Source: Mycolicibacterium anyangense (GTDB taxonomy: Bacteria > Actinomycetota > Actinomycetes > Mycobacteriales > Mycobacteriaceae). From it: a DNA stretch of 64,000 nucleotides. A program made the position numbers and the translations under genes. The stretch spans positions 2,232,001 through 2,296,000 of the forward strand of contig NZ_AP022620.1 in assembly GCF_010731855.1 (NCBI RefSeq). The letters are read 5' to 3'. How positions within the stretch are numbered: the stretch's first letter is position 1; each line of letters opens with the position of its first letter. Below, one piece after another: positions 46,071 through 56,702 of the stretch. The notes under the pieces are model-generated. The model saw only the letters and a list, made by a program, of their open reading frames with translations, had not been told where the DNA came from and made no database searches.

Positions 46071-49000
46071 CTACCGCACGTAAATATCGTCATCGCCGAG
46101 GCGTGACGCCGGGTCGAGCAGCATCGCCGCCTCCTGGCGCTTCTCCGGCAGATCGTGGTCGAACCGGCGATCAGCAGGCTTCTCGTAGAGCGGCCGCCCA
46201 CCGGCGATGGCCGAGGCCAGTCGGCGCTGTCCGGCCAGCACCCGCTGCTGAGCCCGCGCGGTGTAGTCCGCGCGCTGCTCGGCAGTCAGCGAGGCCAGGA
46301 ACGCCTGCGGATGCACCAGGGCGATCAGACCCGACACGTGACCGAAGCCCAGGCTGGTGACCAGACCCGCCTTCAGCGGGAACTTGTCGCCCAGTCGCAG
46401 GGTTTCCCGGGCCCACACGAAGTGACCCGAGGTGGCCAGCTCGTCGTCGACGCAGTCCAGGCTGCGGTTCGGCGGGATCACGCCCTCGCGCAGCACCTGG
46501 CACAGACCCATCATCTGGAAGACCGCGGCGCCACCCTTGGCGTGACCCGTCAGCGACTTCTGCGACACGATGAACAACGGCGCACCCGGCGCACGGCCCA
46601 TCGAGTCCGCCAGCCGCTCGTGCAGCTCGGTCTCGTTGGGATCGTTGGCCAGCGTCGAGGTGTCGTGCTTGGAGATCACCGCGATGTCATCGGCGCCGAC
46701 CCCGAGCTTGGCCAGCGAGCGGGCCAGCACCGAGTCCTTGCCCCCACGACCGGCACCCAGCGCACCCAGGCCAGGAGCCGGGATGGAGGTGTGCACGCCG
46801 TCGCCGAAGCTCTGCGCATACCCGACCACGGCCAGCACCGGCAGACCCATCTTCAGTGCCAGGTCACCACGGGCCAGCAGGATGGTGCCACCGCCCTGGG
46901 CCTCCAGGAAGCCCAGGCGGCGACGGTCGTTGGCGCGGGAGATCTTCGAATCGCTGATGCCCTTGGCGCGCATCATCTCCGTGTCCGCGGTGGCCGACAT
47001 GTCGCCGAAGCCGGTGATGGCATCCGAGGTCATGTCGTCGAAGCCGCCGGCGACCACCAGTTCGGCCTTGCCGAGCCGGATCTTGTCGACACCCTCTTCG
47101 ACCGACACCGCCGCGGTGGCGCAGGCGCCCACCGGGTGGACCATCGCGCCGTAGCCGCCCACGTAGGACTGCATCACATGGGCTGCAACAACATTCGGCA
47201 GAACTTCCTGCAGGATGTCGTTCGGCTTGGCGGTGCCCAGCAGGTTGCCGTGGAACATGGTCTGCATGCTGGTCAGGCCGCCGATGCCGGTGCCCTGCGT
47301 GCTGGCCACCAGGCTGGGGTGCACCCAGCGCATCAGTTCGGTCGGGGTGAAGCCCGAGGACAGGAACGCGTCGACGGTGGCCACGATGTTCCACAGCGCG
47401 ACCCGATCGGCCGAGCTGACCATGTCCGGGCTGATGCCCCATACCGTCGGGTCGAACCCGGTGGGGATCTGACCACCCACGGTGCGCGACAGCTTGGCCT
47501 TGCGCGGTACCCGAATCTCGGTGCCCGCCTTGCGGATCACCTGCCAGTCACCGGAATCCGGCACCGGGAGCACCACGGTGTGCTCGGGATCGGCCTGCTC
47601 GAACGCGCGCGCCTCGGCCTCGTTGGCCACCACGAAGCTGAAGTCCTTGTCCAGGAAGACACTGACCAGCAGCGGCGGGGAATGATCCGCGCCGATGGCA
47701 CCGTCATCGACGAATTCGCGGATGCCGCAGCGTTCCACGACCGCGTCGTGGTAGCGCTCGACCAGCTCGGCCTCGTCGACCAGATCACCGGAGGCGGTGT
47801 CGTACCAACCCGGCTTCGGGTCGTCCTCCCACTTGATCAGACCGGTGGTCCAGGCCAATTCGAGGACACCGGCGGCCGACAGTTCATGGTCGACCTCCAT
47901 CTCGAAGCGGGTGCGCGACGAGCCGTACGGGCCGAGCTCGGCACCGCCGACGATGACCACCAGATCGGCCGGGTCGACGTCGATATCAGCCCACTCCGGC
48001 GGGGTGGTCGCGGTCAGTCCGCGCGGCGGCGACGGCAGCGCGGCGATGGTGCCCGGCGCAGGTTCGTCGTCATCCGCGGCGGCTTCGGCCGTCATCTCCT
48101 CGCGGGCCTTGGCGGCCAGCTCGGCCATGTCGAGCTGGACATCACCCAGGCCACCGGTCAGGTCCACCTTCAGCGGCGCGTTGGCCGCGGCGACCTTGGC
48201 GTCCACCGAGCACAGGTCCAGCAGCATGGCTGCCATCTCCGCGGTGGTGTAGGTGGTCACCCCGGCCTCTTCGACCGCGTCGACGATGGCGTCGTTGTGG
48301 CCCATGAGACCGGTGCCCTTGGTCCAGCCGATCAGCGCGTGGGCGAAGCTGACGCGCTGGGCCCAGGACGATTCGGCGTTCCAGCGGTTGACCACCGCGT
48401 CCAGCGCGGCCTTGGACTCGCCGTAGGCGCCGTCACCGCCGAACATGCCGCGGTTGGGCGAACCGGGCAGCACCACGTGCAGACGCGACGCGATATCCCG
48501 CTCGGCGCCGATGGCCGACAGTCCGCCGATGAGCCGCTCGACGGCCCACAGCAGCACCTTCATCTCCATCTCGGAGCGCGATCCGGCCTCCGACATGTCC
48601 CCGGCCACCCGGGGTGCGGCAAACGGGAACAGCAGCGTCGGGGTCTGCGCATCCTTGAGGTGAATCGATTGCGGCCCAAGGCTTTCGGACTGCTCACTGC
48701 CGACCCACGACACCAGCGCGTCGATATCGGCGTAGGACGCCATGTTGGCCGGGACGATCCACAGCGCGGCACCGTAGCGGGCGTTGTCACGGTAGAGCTT
48801 CTTGTAGAAGTCCAGCCGGCCGTCGTCCAGCTTCGAGGTGGTGGCGACCACGGTGGCTCCGCCGTCGAGCAGCTGCGCGATCACCGATGCGGCGATCGAG
48901 CCCTTCGACGCACCGGTCACCACGGCGATCTCGTCGGCGTAGCGGCCCTTGTCCGGGTTTTCCGCGCCCGCAGCGATACGGCCGAACAACGACGCGTGGA

Positions 49001-52000
49001 TGGTGCGGCCGGCCGACAGCGCCTTGCCCTGCCACCAGCTGGCCTGAGTGGCCACCACATGACCGGCACCCTCGAACCGCTCCGACAGACGCGTCCAGTC
49101 CGCGTCGATGTCACCTTCGTCGGCCAGCCACAGCTTGACCAGATCCTCACGGGCGCTGGCCCAACGGTCGTCGAGCAGCACCGCCTTCTTGCCGTCGAAC
49201 GACGGCGCGACCAGCCGCGGCCAGTCCGAACCGAGTTCGGTGGTCACCAGGTCGATCAGTTCGGCGTCGGTGGCCGCAGCCGGCACCGAGACCGGGGCGT
49301 CCAGACCGAGCTGGCCCAGGACCAAGCGGGCGGCCGAGGCCAGCACACCGTCACGGCCGGTGACCTTCTCGGCGAACTCGCCGAGCGCAGCCGAGTCCAC
49401 CACGCCACCGGCGGCACCACCGGCCGACGGCAGCGAGACGGCGATGCCCTTGCGGCCCGCCACCGCGGTGACCGCGGCATCGATGGCCTTGTCCACGGCT
49501 GCCGCGTCGGCGAGTGCCCCCTCGTGCAGACCGCCGAGCGAGCCGCCCCGCACGCTGCTGCCCTCACGGGTGCCCAGCGCCAATTCCGCGGTGACGTGCT
49601 TGGCCCAGCCGTCGCCGAGCTCCCAGGTCTTCTTGACCCGTTCGGCGATGGCCGCCGGCCGCTTGCCCGACGGGCCGAGCACGGTACGCAGCTGATCGTT
49701 GATCGCGTCGGACAGCACCGGGCCGAACGGCTTGTAGGTGCGGGCCAGCTTGGACACCTGGCCCTTCAGCGAGTTCAGGTCCGCCTCGGCGGCACCGTCG
49801 ATCGCGCCCAGGTTGAGCTCGGAGCCGAGGTCGACCAGCAGCTGGTTGCGTCGCGAGGACGCGCCGTCGGTGATCGACTCGATCGAGTCCAGCGGCTCGA
49901 TCTGATCGATGCGCATCTTGGCACTCAGCGCGATCAGGGCCAGGGTGGCGTCACCGGCATCGAAGGTGATGTCGTCCGGTCGCGGAGCGCCGGCCGGTGC
50001 GGCAGCCGGCGCCGGCGCGGCCGCCGGTGCGGCAGCGGCGGGTTCGGCAGCAGCGGGCTCGGCCGCGGCCGCCGGCTCCTCCTCCGGCTCGGGGTCGGTG
50101 TCGGTGGCGAACAGCACCTGGGCGTCACGCTCGGTGTTGAGCACTTCGACTGTGCTGTGGGCATATTCGGGCAACTTCAGGGTGTTGCTCGCCAGACCTG
50201 CCACGGTCGGGGCCGACTTGACGCCGACCTCGACGAAGCGCTCCACGCCCAGACCGCCGGCGGCCTCCTCGATGAAGAGCAGGTCCTGGGTCTCGATCCA
50301 GCGCACCGGGCTGGCGAACTGCCAGGCCAGCAGCTCGATGACGATCTTGCGGCACAGTTCGCGCGGCTTCTCGCTACGCCAGGTGTCGTAGTCGGCGAGC
50401 ACCTCGTCGAGCGGCTCGGCGGGTACCAGATCGCGGATCTCCTGGACGAAGTCGCGGTCCAGGGTGAACGGCCGCGGCACCAGGTTAGGGATGTAGCGCC
50501 CGACCAGTAGGGCCGGATCGGCGTCCTGCGGCATGACGCGCTCCAGCGAGCGCCGGAAGTCGTCCACACCCACCCGCAGCACGCTGGAGTGGAAAGGCAC
50601 GTCGATACCGGGCACCAGGATGAACGAGCGCTTTCCGCCACTGATCTCGCGGCGCCGCTCGACCTCGGCCTCCAGCGCCTCAAGACCGCGCACCGTGCCG
50701 GCGATCGCGTACTGCGAACCACGCAGGTTGTAGTTGACGATCTGCAGGAATTCGTTGGTGCTCTCGGCGATCCCGGCCACAAAGGCGGGCACGTCGGCAT
50801 CGTCGAGGTCGATCTGCGAGGGCCGGATGGCGGCCAGCCGGTAGTCCGAGCGGCCCATCTCGTCACGCGGGACGATGTCGTGCATCTTGCTGCCGCGGTG
50901 GAACACCACCTCCAGCAGCGCTTCCAGCGGGTAGACCCCCGACACGCACGCCAGGGCGGTGTACTCACCGACGGAGTGACCGCAGGCGATCGCCCCTTCG
51001 ACAAAGGCACCCTGCTCGCGCATCTCGGCGACCTGGGCGGCCGCGACGGTGGCCATGGCCACCTGGGTGAACTGCGTCAGGTACAGCACACCTTCGGGGT
51101 GCTGGTAGTGCACACCGGAGGCGATCAGGCTGGTCGGGTTGTCCCGGACCACGTGCAGCACCGAGAAGCCCAGCGTCTCGCGGGTGAACTTGTCGGCGTT
51201 GTCCCACACCTTGCGGGCCGCCTTGGAGCGGGCGCGGACCTCCATGCCCATGCCCTTGTACTGGATGCCCTGGCCGGGGAACGCGTACACCGTCTTCGGT
51301 GCGGCCAGCCGGGCCGTGGCACTCATCACCAGGTCGGTGCCGACCTTGGCGGTGACCTCGAGAACCTCTGCGCCCAAATCGATTCCGACGCGGTCGACCC
51401 GGAAGTCGATGTCATCGCCGGGCTTGACCATGCCCAGGAAGCGGGCGGTCCAACCGATCAGCTTGGCCGGCGGGACGGGCTTGCCGTCGGTGGCGGTGAC
51501 GACGTGCTGGGCTGCGGCCGACAGCCACATGCCGTGCACGATCGGCGATTCCAGGCCGGCCAGCAGCGCGGCGGCCTGATCGGTATGAATCGGGTTGTGG
51601 TCACCGGAGACCACGGCGAAGGGCCGCATGTCGACCGGCGCGCCGATGACGACGTCACGACGACGGCGACGCGGGGTGTCGGTGGCGTTCTCCGAGACCG
51701 CTCCCCCGGCCCGCACCGGGTCGGTCAACTCGGCGGCACCGGTGCGCCCACGGATCGCGAAGCGCTCCTCGAGCACGGCCAGGATGATGCCGTTGGCATC
51801 GGTGACGTTGACGGTGACCGGCACAACGCGGCCGACCTCGGTGTCGGTGGCCACCGAAGCCGTTGCGGTGACCGTCAATTGGGTCTTGTCCTTGGGCAGC
51901 GGCTTGAGCAGCCGAGCCGCGTGGTCCAGGTGCACCAGGCTCAGCAGACCCTCCACGACCGGGAATCCGGTGCCGGTGGCCGCCCCACCGATCGCGGCGA

Positions 52001-55000
52001 ACACCGCGGGCCAGCAGCGGCCGACCAGCGCATCGGGAACGATCGACAGTGTCGGCGCCAGCGATGATCCGAACGTGGCGGTGACGCCGGTGTGGTCGGC
52101 GACGCGTTCGGGATCCCACTCGACGGTGACGGTGCTCGAGCCACCGGTCACCGGCGGCAGCGCATCGGGGCCGTCGACCCCGGCCGCGATAGCCAGCACG
52201 GCGCGCATCGCGGCGGCGGCGTCCTCGGTGCGCACCACCGGCGCTCCGCCGTCGACCACGGTGGCCGGCAGCGTGAAGGCGATGTCGATCCAGGTGCCCG
52301 ACAGCGGCACGCTGAGCACCACCCGGTCCGCACCGGTGACCTCGAGCCGTGCACCGGTGGAATGGTTTGTCGCGGAACGGTTGTCGTGCACCTGCCACTT
52401 GGACGGCGCGGCGATGCGGTGCACCGGGTTGGTAGCGGTGCGCCCCGCCCACAGCACGTCGGGCGAATCCAGCACGATGGCCAGCGGGCCGGCGGCGTCG
52501 CTACGGACCTGCAGGCGCGAGGCCACCGGCTCAGGGCGGGCGCCGGCGGCCAGTGCCTCGTCCACGGCCGCCTTCTCGAAGCGGTCGAGCAGTTCGGCGA
52601 CCGGCTCGTCGACCCGGGTGATACCGGCGACGGCCTCGGTGCCGGGGATGATGCAGACCTGATCCGCGGTGTAGCGCGCATCGTGGGCCTGCCACAGCGA
52701 GTCACTGCGCCACCAGCGGCGAACGTCCTTGTCGATGACCGGGACGAAGTTGACCGGCTTGCCCGGGACCTTGCACAGCTGGACGAAGAACGGGACGTCG
52801 GCCGGGTGCAGCAGCACCGTCTCGGCGTCCGGGTAGGCCGCCAGCAGCGCCGCGATGGCGGCATCCGGGTTCTCCAGCAGCGCCTCATCGGCGAACAGCG
52901 TCGGAATCGGGCCGTTGTCAACGGCATTCAGTCGCGCCTCGGCGCGCTGCAGCATGTCGGCGAAGCGATCACGCCAGGTGATGTCCAGCCACGGCGAGTC
53001 GTCGGTCTTGGTGTCGGCGGTCGAGTTGCCCTCACCGATCGCCAGCTCGACGTAGCGCGCCAGCCACTGCAGGTAGGTCATGTCGGCGACGTCGCCGAAG
53101 TACGGCTTGGCCGTCAGCGCCATCGCGGCGATGATCTCGTCACGGCGCTCGGCGACGGCGTCGGCGTCACCGGCCACATCGTCGAGCAGACGGCCGCAGC
53201 GCGAGGCGGCGTTGTCGATCTCGTGAATGTCAGCACCCAGCTGGCTACGCCCGGATGCCATGCCGTTCATGGCTTTTCCGGCGCCGACCCAGGTGTCGGT
53301 GCCGACGGTGTCGACCAGCAGCTGCTTGACCGCCGGGGAGGTGGTGGCCTCCAGGCAGGCCATGGCCGCGGTGCCGACCAGGATGCCGTCGACCGGCATC
53401 AGCGGGTAGCCGTAGGCCTCCGACCACCGTCCCGACAGGTACTCGGCGGCACGCTCCGGGGTACCGATGCCACCGCCGACGCAGACGGTGATGTTCGAGC
53501 GGCCGCGCAGCTCCGAGTAGGTGCTCAGCAGCAGATCGTCGAGGTCCTCCCAGGAGTGGTGGCCACCGGCGCGACCGCCCTCGATGTGGACGATGACCGG
53601 CTTGGTGGGAACCTCGGCGGCGATCCGGATCACCGAGCGGATCTGCTCGACGGTGCCGGGCTTGAAGCAGACGTGGGCGATGCCCACCGAGTTCAGTTCG
53701 TCGATCAGGTCGACGGCCTCTTCGAGTTCGGGGATGCCGGCGCTGACCACCACACCGTCGATCGGCGCGCCGGACTGGCGGGCCTTCTGCACCAGGCGCT
53801 TGCCGCCGAGCTGCAGCTTCCACAGGTAGGGATCCAGGAACAGCGAGTTGAACTGGATGGCACGGCCCGGCTCGAGCAGCGTCTCCAGCTCGGCGATGCG
53901 GCGATCGAAGATCGCCTCGGTCACCTGGCCGCCGCCGGCCAGTTCGGCCCAGTGCCCGCCGTTGGTGGCCGCGGCCACGATCTTGGCGTCCACGGTGGTC
54001 GGGGTCATGCCCGCCAGCAGGATCGGCGAGCGCCCGGTCAGCCGGGTGAACTTGGTGGACAGCTTCACCGAGCCGTCGGGCAGGGTGACCACCGAGGGTG
54101 CGTAGCTCGACCAGGGCCGGGCCACCTCGGGCACGGCGCCGACGGTGAACAGGTTGCGCTGCCCGCCGCGGGTGGCGGCCGGCACGATCCCGATGCCCAG
54201 GCCACGGATGACCGGGGCGGTGAGCCGGGTGAGGATGTCGCCGGGACCCAGGTCCAGAATCCAGCGGGCACCGGCGTCGTTCAACGCGCTGACCTCGTCG
54301 ACCCAGTCCACCTGCTGAACCAGGATCGCGTCGGTCATGGCGCGGGCCAGGTCGACGTCCAGGCCCACGGCCTGGGCCCAGCGGCCCACGATGTCGATAC
54401 CGTCAGCCAGCCGCGGGGTGTGGAAGCCGACCTCGACCTGGACCGGATCGAACACCGGGGCGAACACGGCGCCACCGCGCAGCTTGTTCTTGCGCTCGGC
54501 GGCCTCATTCTCGGCGATCTGCTCGCAGTACAGCTCGAACCGGGAGAGCTGTTCGGGGGTTCCGGTGATGACGACGGAGCGCCGTCCGTTGCGGATCGAC
54601 AGCACCGGAGGCAGCACGGTGCGGACATCCTGAGCAAACTCCTCGAGGAGCTCGTAGATGCGTTCGGGGTCGGCGTTGGTCACCGACACCATCGGCGGGC
54701 GGTCACCGAGGATGGAAATGCCGCGGCGACGGGCCACCAGGGTGCCCGCGGCGCCGATCAGCTGGGCAAGAGCCAGCAGTTGGACGTCCTTGGCGCCAGC
54801 GGCCTTGAGCGCTTCGACGGCCAGCACACCCTGCGAGTGACCGGCGACGGCCACCGGCGGGGTGGCGGTCAGGTCCAGTCCCTGGCGAGCCAGCGCGCGC
54901 ACGGCGGCGATCTGGGTCAGCAGCACGCCCGGCACGGACACCGCGGCCGACGTGAGCTGCTTGGCCGACGGGATCGTCTCCTGCGCGGCCAGCGCGCGCA

Positions 55001-55289
55001 CCCAGCGCAGCGGCTCGAAACCGATCGGACGGACAACCACCAATTCCTTGGCGACCGGCTCCAGCAGCAGCTCAGCCTCACCGGCCAGGGTGGCCAGCTC
55101 GGATTCGATGCCTGCCGAGGTCACCAGTTCTTCGAGGGTCTCCAGCCACGCCGCACCCTGACCACCGAACGCGACGGCGTAGGGCTCTCCGGCGTTGAGC
55201 CGGTCGACGAGTGCGTGGGTGGTCTGGATGGCCTCACCGCGTCGTGATCCGTCGCCCATGGACAGCCTGTCGTGTTCGTGGATCGTCAC
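46071..55289 (-). CDS. fas: Type I fatty acid synthase (multidomain)
   Basis: Single chain of 3,072 residues making C16-C26 acyl-CoA for phospholipids and mycolic acids. Domain order with visible landmarks: acetyltransferase (GHSQGVLAVEAL, Ser about 150); FMN enoyl reductase (ILLAGMTPTTVDAKI, about 423); dehydratase (VSGDHNPIHTDQAAALL, about 1230); malonyl/palmitoyl transferase (GHSVGEYTAL, about 1440); an Ala/Pro linker (about 1750); acyl carrier with the pantetheine serine in DGASSRRNQLLVDLG (about 1807); ketoreductase (AVVTGASKGSIAAS, about 2130); ketosynthase (catalytic Cys in GACATAAVS, about 2722; HDTSTLANDP; TGHAKGGAAV). Length equals the M. tuberculosis enzyme (3,069). GTG 55289; an ATG ten codons on is possible. 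acpS follows. Confidence 0.97.
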   Translation of the reverse strand: MTIHEHDRLSMGDGSRRGEAIQTTHALVDRLNAGEPYAVAFGGQGAAWLETLEELVTSAGIESELATLAGEAELLLEPVAKELVVVRPIGFEPLRWVRALAAQETIPSAKQLTSAAVSVPGVLLTQIAAVRALARQGLDLTATPPVAVAGHSQGVLAVEALKAAGAKDVQLLALAQLIGAAGTLVARRRGISILGDRPPMVSVTNADPERIYELLEEFAQDVRTVLPPVLSIRNGRRSVVITGTPEQLSRFELYCEQIAENEAAERKNKLRGGAVFAPVFDPVQVEVGFHTPRLADGIDIVGRWAQAVGLDVDLARAMTDAILVQQVDWVDEVSALNDAGARWILDLGPGDILTRLTAPVIRGLGIGIVPAATRGGQRNLFTVGAVPEVARPWSSYAPSVVTLPDGSVKLSTKFTRLTGRSPILLAGMTPTTVDAKIVAAATNGGHWAELAGGGQVTEAIFDRRIAELETLLEPGRAIQFNSLFLDPYLWKLQLGGKRLVQKARQSGAPIDGVVVSAGIPELEEAVDLIDELNSVGIAHVCFKPGTVEQIRSVIRIAAEVPTKPVIVHIEGGRAGGHHSWEDLDDLLLSTYSELRGRSNITVCVGGGIGTPERAAEYLSGRWSEAYGYPLMPVDGILVGTAAMACLEATTSPAVKQLLVDTVGTDTWVGAGKAMNGMASGRSQLGADIHEIDNAASRCGRLLDDVAGDADAVAERRDEIIAAMALTAKPYFGDVADMTYLQWLARYVELAIGEGNSTADTKTDDSPWLDITWRDRFADMLQRAEARLNAVDNGPIPTLFADEALLENPDAAIAALLAAYPDAETVLLHPADVPFFVQLCKVPGKPVNFVPVIDKDVRRWWRSDSLWQAHDARYTADQVCIIPGTEAVAGITRVDEPVAELLDRFEKAAVDEALAAGARPEPVASRLQVRSDAAGPLAIVLDSPDVLWAGRTATNPVHRIAAPSKWQVHDNRSATNHSTGARLEVTGADRVVLSVPLSGTWIDIAFTLPATVVDGGAPVVRTEDAAAAMRAVLAIAAGVDGPDALPPVTGGSSTVTVEWDPERVADHTGVTATFGSSLAPTLSIVPDALVGRCWPAVFAAIGGAATGTGFPVVEGLLSLVHLDHAARLLKPLPKDKTQLTVTATASVATDTEVGRVVPVTVNVTDANGIILAVLEERFAIRGRTGAAELTDPVRAGGAVSENATDTPRRRRRDVVIGAPVDMRPFAVVSGDHNPIHTDQAAALLAGLESPIVHGMWLSAAAQHVVTATDGKPVPPAKLIGWTARFLGMVKPGDDIDFRVDRVGIDLGAEVLEVTAKVGTDLVMSATARLAAPKTVYAFPGQGIQYKGMGMEVRARSKAARKVWDNADKFTRETLGFSVLHVVRDNPTSLIASGVHYQHPEGVLYLTQFTQVAMATVAAAQVAEMREQGAFVEGAIACGHSVGEYTALACVSGVYPLEALLEVVFHRGSKMHDIVPRDEMGRSDYRLAAIRPSQIDLDDADVPAFVAGIAESTNEFLQIVNYNLRGSQYAIAGTVRGLEALEAEVERRREISGGKRSFILVPGIDVPFHSSVLRVGVDDFRRSLERVMPQDADPALLVGRYIPNLVPRPFTLDRDFVQEIRDLVPAEPLDEVLADYDTWRSEKPRELCRKIVIELLAWQFASPVRWIETQDLLFIEEAAGGLGVERFVEVGVKSAPTVAGLASNTLKLPEYAHSTVEVLNTERDAQVLFATDTDPEPEEEPAAAAEPAAAEPAAAAPAAAPAPAAAPAGAPRPDDITFDAGDATLALIALSAKMRIDQIEPLDSIESITDGASSRRNQLLVDLGSELNLGAIDGAAEADLNSLKGQVSKLARTYKPFGPVLSDAINDQLRTVLGPSGKRPAAIAERVKKTWELGDGWAKHVTAELALGTREGSSVRGGSLGGLHEGALADAAAVDKAIDAAVTAVAGRKGIAVSLPSAGGAAGGVVDSAALGEFAEKVTGRDGVLASAARLVLGQLGLDAPVSVPAAATDAELIDLVTTELGSDWPRLVAPSFDGKKAVLLDDRWASAREDLVKLWLADEGDIDADWTRLSERFEGAGHVVATQASWWQGKALSAGRTIHASLFGRIAAGAENPDKGRYADEIAVVTGASKGSIAASVIAQLLDGGATVVATTSKLDDGRLDFYKKLYRDNARYGAALWIVPANMASYADIDALVSWVGSEQSESLGPQSIHLKDAQTPTLLFPFAAPRVAGDMSEAGSRSEMEMKVLLWAVERLIGGLSAIGAERDIASRLHVVLPGSPNRGMFGGDGAYGESKAALDAVVNRWNAESSWAQRVSFAHALIGWTKGTGLMGHNDAIVDAVEEAGVTTYTTAEMAAMLLDLCSVDAKVAAANAPLKVDLTGGLGDVQLDMAELAAKAREEMTAEAAADDDEPAPGTIAALPSPPRGLTATTPPEWADIDVDPADLVVIVGGAELGPYGSSRTRFEMEVDHELSAAGVLELAWTTGLIKWEDDPKPGWYDTASGDLVDEAELVERYHDAVVERCGIREFVDDGAIGADHSPPLLVSVFLDKDFSFVVANEAEARAFEQADPEHTVVLPVPDSGDWQVIRKAGTEIRVPRKAKLSRTVGGQIPTGFDPTVWGISPDMVSSADRVALWNIVATVDAFLSSGFTPTELMRWVHPSLVASTQGTGIGGLTSMQTMFHGNLLGTAKPNDILQEVLPNVVAAHVMQSYVGGYGAMVHPVGACATAAVSVEEGVDKIRLGKAELVVAGGFDDMTSDAITGFGDMSATADTEMMRAKGISDSKISRANDRRRLGFLEAQGGGTILLARGDLALKMGLPVLAVVGYAQSFGDGVHTSIPAPGLGALGAGRGGKDSVLARSLAKLGVGADDIAVISKHDTSTLANDPNETELHERLADSMGRAPGAPLFIVSQKSLTGHAKGGAAVFQMMGLCQVLREGVIPPNRSLDCVDDELATSGHFVWARETLRLGDKFPLKAGLVTSLGFGHVSGLIALVHPQAFLASLTAEQRADYTARAQQRVLAGQRRLASAIAGGRPLYEKPADRRFDHDLPEKRQEAAMLLDPASRLGDDDIYVR

Positions 55290-55828
55290 CTTGTCTTGTC
55301 TCCTCGGTGCTCGTCGTCGCGTTCGTCGCGCTTCGTTTCGTATGTCTTCGGGTGTCTTGGTCGGTCGGCGTCTGGAACCTGCGCTGCCTGCGGAGGTGTG
55401 TCGTGGCGATTCCCCGTCGAATCACGGTGCCCGGCGTGCTCCCCCAACCCCGCACGGGGAGGGGTCTGCGGACAAACCGGCTGTACTAAGAGTGGCATAA
55501 GAACTGGTTCCATTTTGACCCCGATATTGGTTACTGACGAGTTCTACGCACGGGTAACCGCATGGCGGGTAACACAGGGCCCAACGGCGGCCGCGATGAA
55601 CCGGGACAAACGTCCTGCAAGCAGGTGGTTACGGTCGAGTAGGGTCAATTTCCCTGATCAAGGCACGATTGTTATCGAATCGTTATGTATGAATTTCCTA
55701 TCAGTCGCGGCGCGTGCCGCGCGTCGCCCAAGCGGTTGCTCGGCCCGTCAGTTCACGAGCGTTCACCAGAATGGCGTTTTGATGTTTGCTGGCAAATCCT
55801 TACCGACCGGTAAGTTTGGCCGAATTTT
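55290..55828 (-). promoter_or_regulatory. fas upstream region with repeated GGTTAC/GTAACC elements
   Basis: About 540 bases between fas and the Rv2525c-like gene with no supported gene. Four related elements are present: GGTTAC at 55529-55534, GTAACC at 55554-55559, GGTAAC at 55568-55573 and GGTTAC at 55627-55632; the first two form an inverted pair. In mycobacteria fas is activated by the TetR-type regulator FasR from inverted repeats in this region; these elements are candidates. The stretch 55640-55700 is comparatively AT-rich and could hold a promoter. GAGGAG lies about ten bases before the fas start. Confidence 0.45.
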
Positions 55829-56551
55829 TCAGTCCCACTGTCCAAAACCTGGTTTCAGGATCTCGTTCACATCGACCCCGATGCCGGCCACCTTGCGCTT
55901 GTCGATCTCGACCTGGTGCAGATGCGCAGCCGGGTGCGTGTAGCCCTGCGGCGAGCCCCAGTTGTGCTGCCAGAACCAGGACCCGATCCCGTCCTGCAGG
56001 GCCCAGTCGATCACCTTGGAATTGGCGTAGATGCCGACCCGCTGGTGCCCGAGCACCGACTCCCAGGCCTGCAGATACGGCACGACCTGGTTCTTGTACT
56101 GGTCCAGGCTGGGGTCGTCGTCGATCGAGACGTAGATCGGAGCACCGATCGGGCCGCCGGCCGCGGTGTGGAGCTCCCAGCCGCGCTTGGCGTGGCTGAT
56201 GCCGGCCGCCTGGCCGCCGAGCCAGTCGGCGGTGTCGGCCTTGCCGTACTGGTAGTTCGAGACGATCTTCAGGCCCGCCTGGTAGAGATCACGTGCCTCG
56301 GGAAGCTGGATGGGCTTGCCCAGCATCCAGTCCCCACCGGGCCTGCGGTCGGAGACATACCGGATCGCGCCGAGAGCGCCGGAGGCCTTGAGATCCTGGG
56401 CGCTGAGAACACCGGCGGCGTAGTCCAGCAGCACGCCGAGCGAGTCGGCCGACGCCGTCGCAGCGGTGCGCGCCGACGCCCACGCTCCCAGGGAGAGCGC
56501 GGCCGGGGTTGCGGCGGCCAGCTTCAGCACATCGCGTCGGGACACGGACAC
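55829..56551 (-). CDS. Tat-exported DUF1906 (glycoside-hydrolase-like) protein, Rv2525c-like
   Basis: Protein of 240 residues. The N-terminus VSVSRRDVLKLAAATPAAL is a twin-arginine signal; the mature part is a TIM-barrel-like DUF1906 domain: LLDYAAGVLSAQ, IRYVSDRRPGG, GLKIVSNYQYGK, APIYVSIDDDPS, GIYANSKVIDWA and FWQHNWGSPQGYTHPAAHLHQ. Asp/Glu positions resemble GH25-type lysozymes. Rv2525c is a Tat substrate linked to cell-wall homeostasis and beta-lactam response. GTG 56551 (MSVSRRD) matches the orthologue in length (240). It lies upstream of fas on the same strand, as in M. tuberculosis. Confidence 0.92.
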   Translation of the reverse strand: MSVSRRDVLKLAAATPAALSLGAWASARTAATASADSLGVLLDYAAGVLSAQDLKASGALGAIRYVSDRRPGGDWMLGKPIQLPEARDLYQAGLKIVSNYQYGKADTADWLGGQAAGISHAKRGWELHTAAGGPIGAPIYVSIDDDPSLDQYKNQVVPYLQAWESVLGHQRVGIYANSKVIDWALQDGIGSWFWQHNWGSPQGYTHPAAHLHQVEIDKRKVAGIGVDVNEILKPGFGQWD

Positions 56552-56702
56552 GAGCGACACACTAGGGCAGCACGGGACCGGCCACCTCACCCCGCGACAG
56601 CCTGTCGCGGATCACGCGCGATATCGGTGGTCGAGCAGCGCCCTCACCGGCGAAAACAGCAATGGGGCTGCGCCGCAACAACGCTATCCGTACTATCCCT
56701 GC

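Noticed and set aside
46155..50510. Open frame of 1,451 codons on the plus strand
   Set aside because: It lies entirely opposite fas, is rich in His, Arg, Gln and Gly as antisense frames of GC-rich genes are, and shows no domain. The same holds for the plus-strand frames opposite fas at 50589-52067 and 52092-55247.
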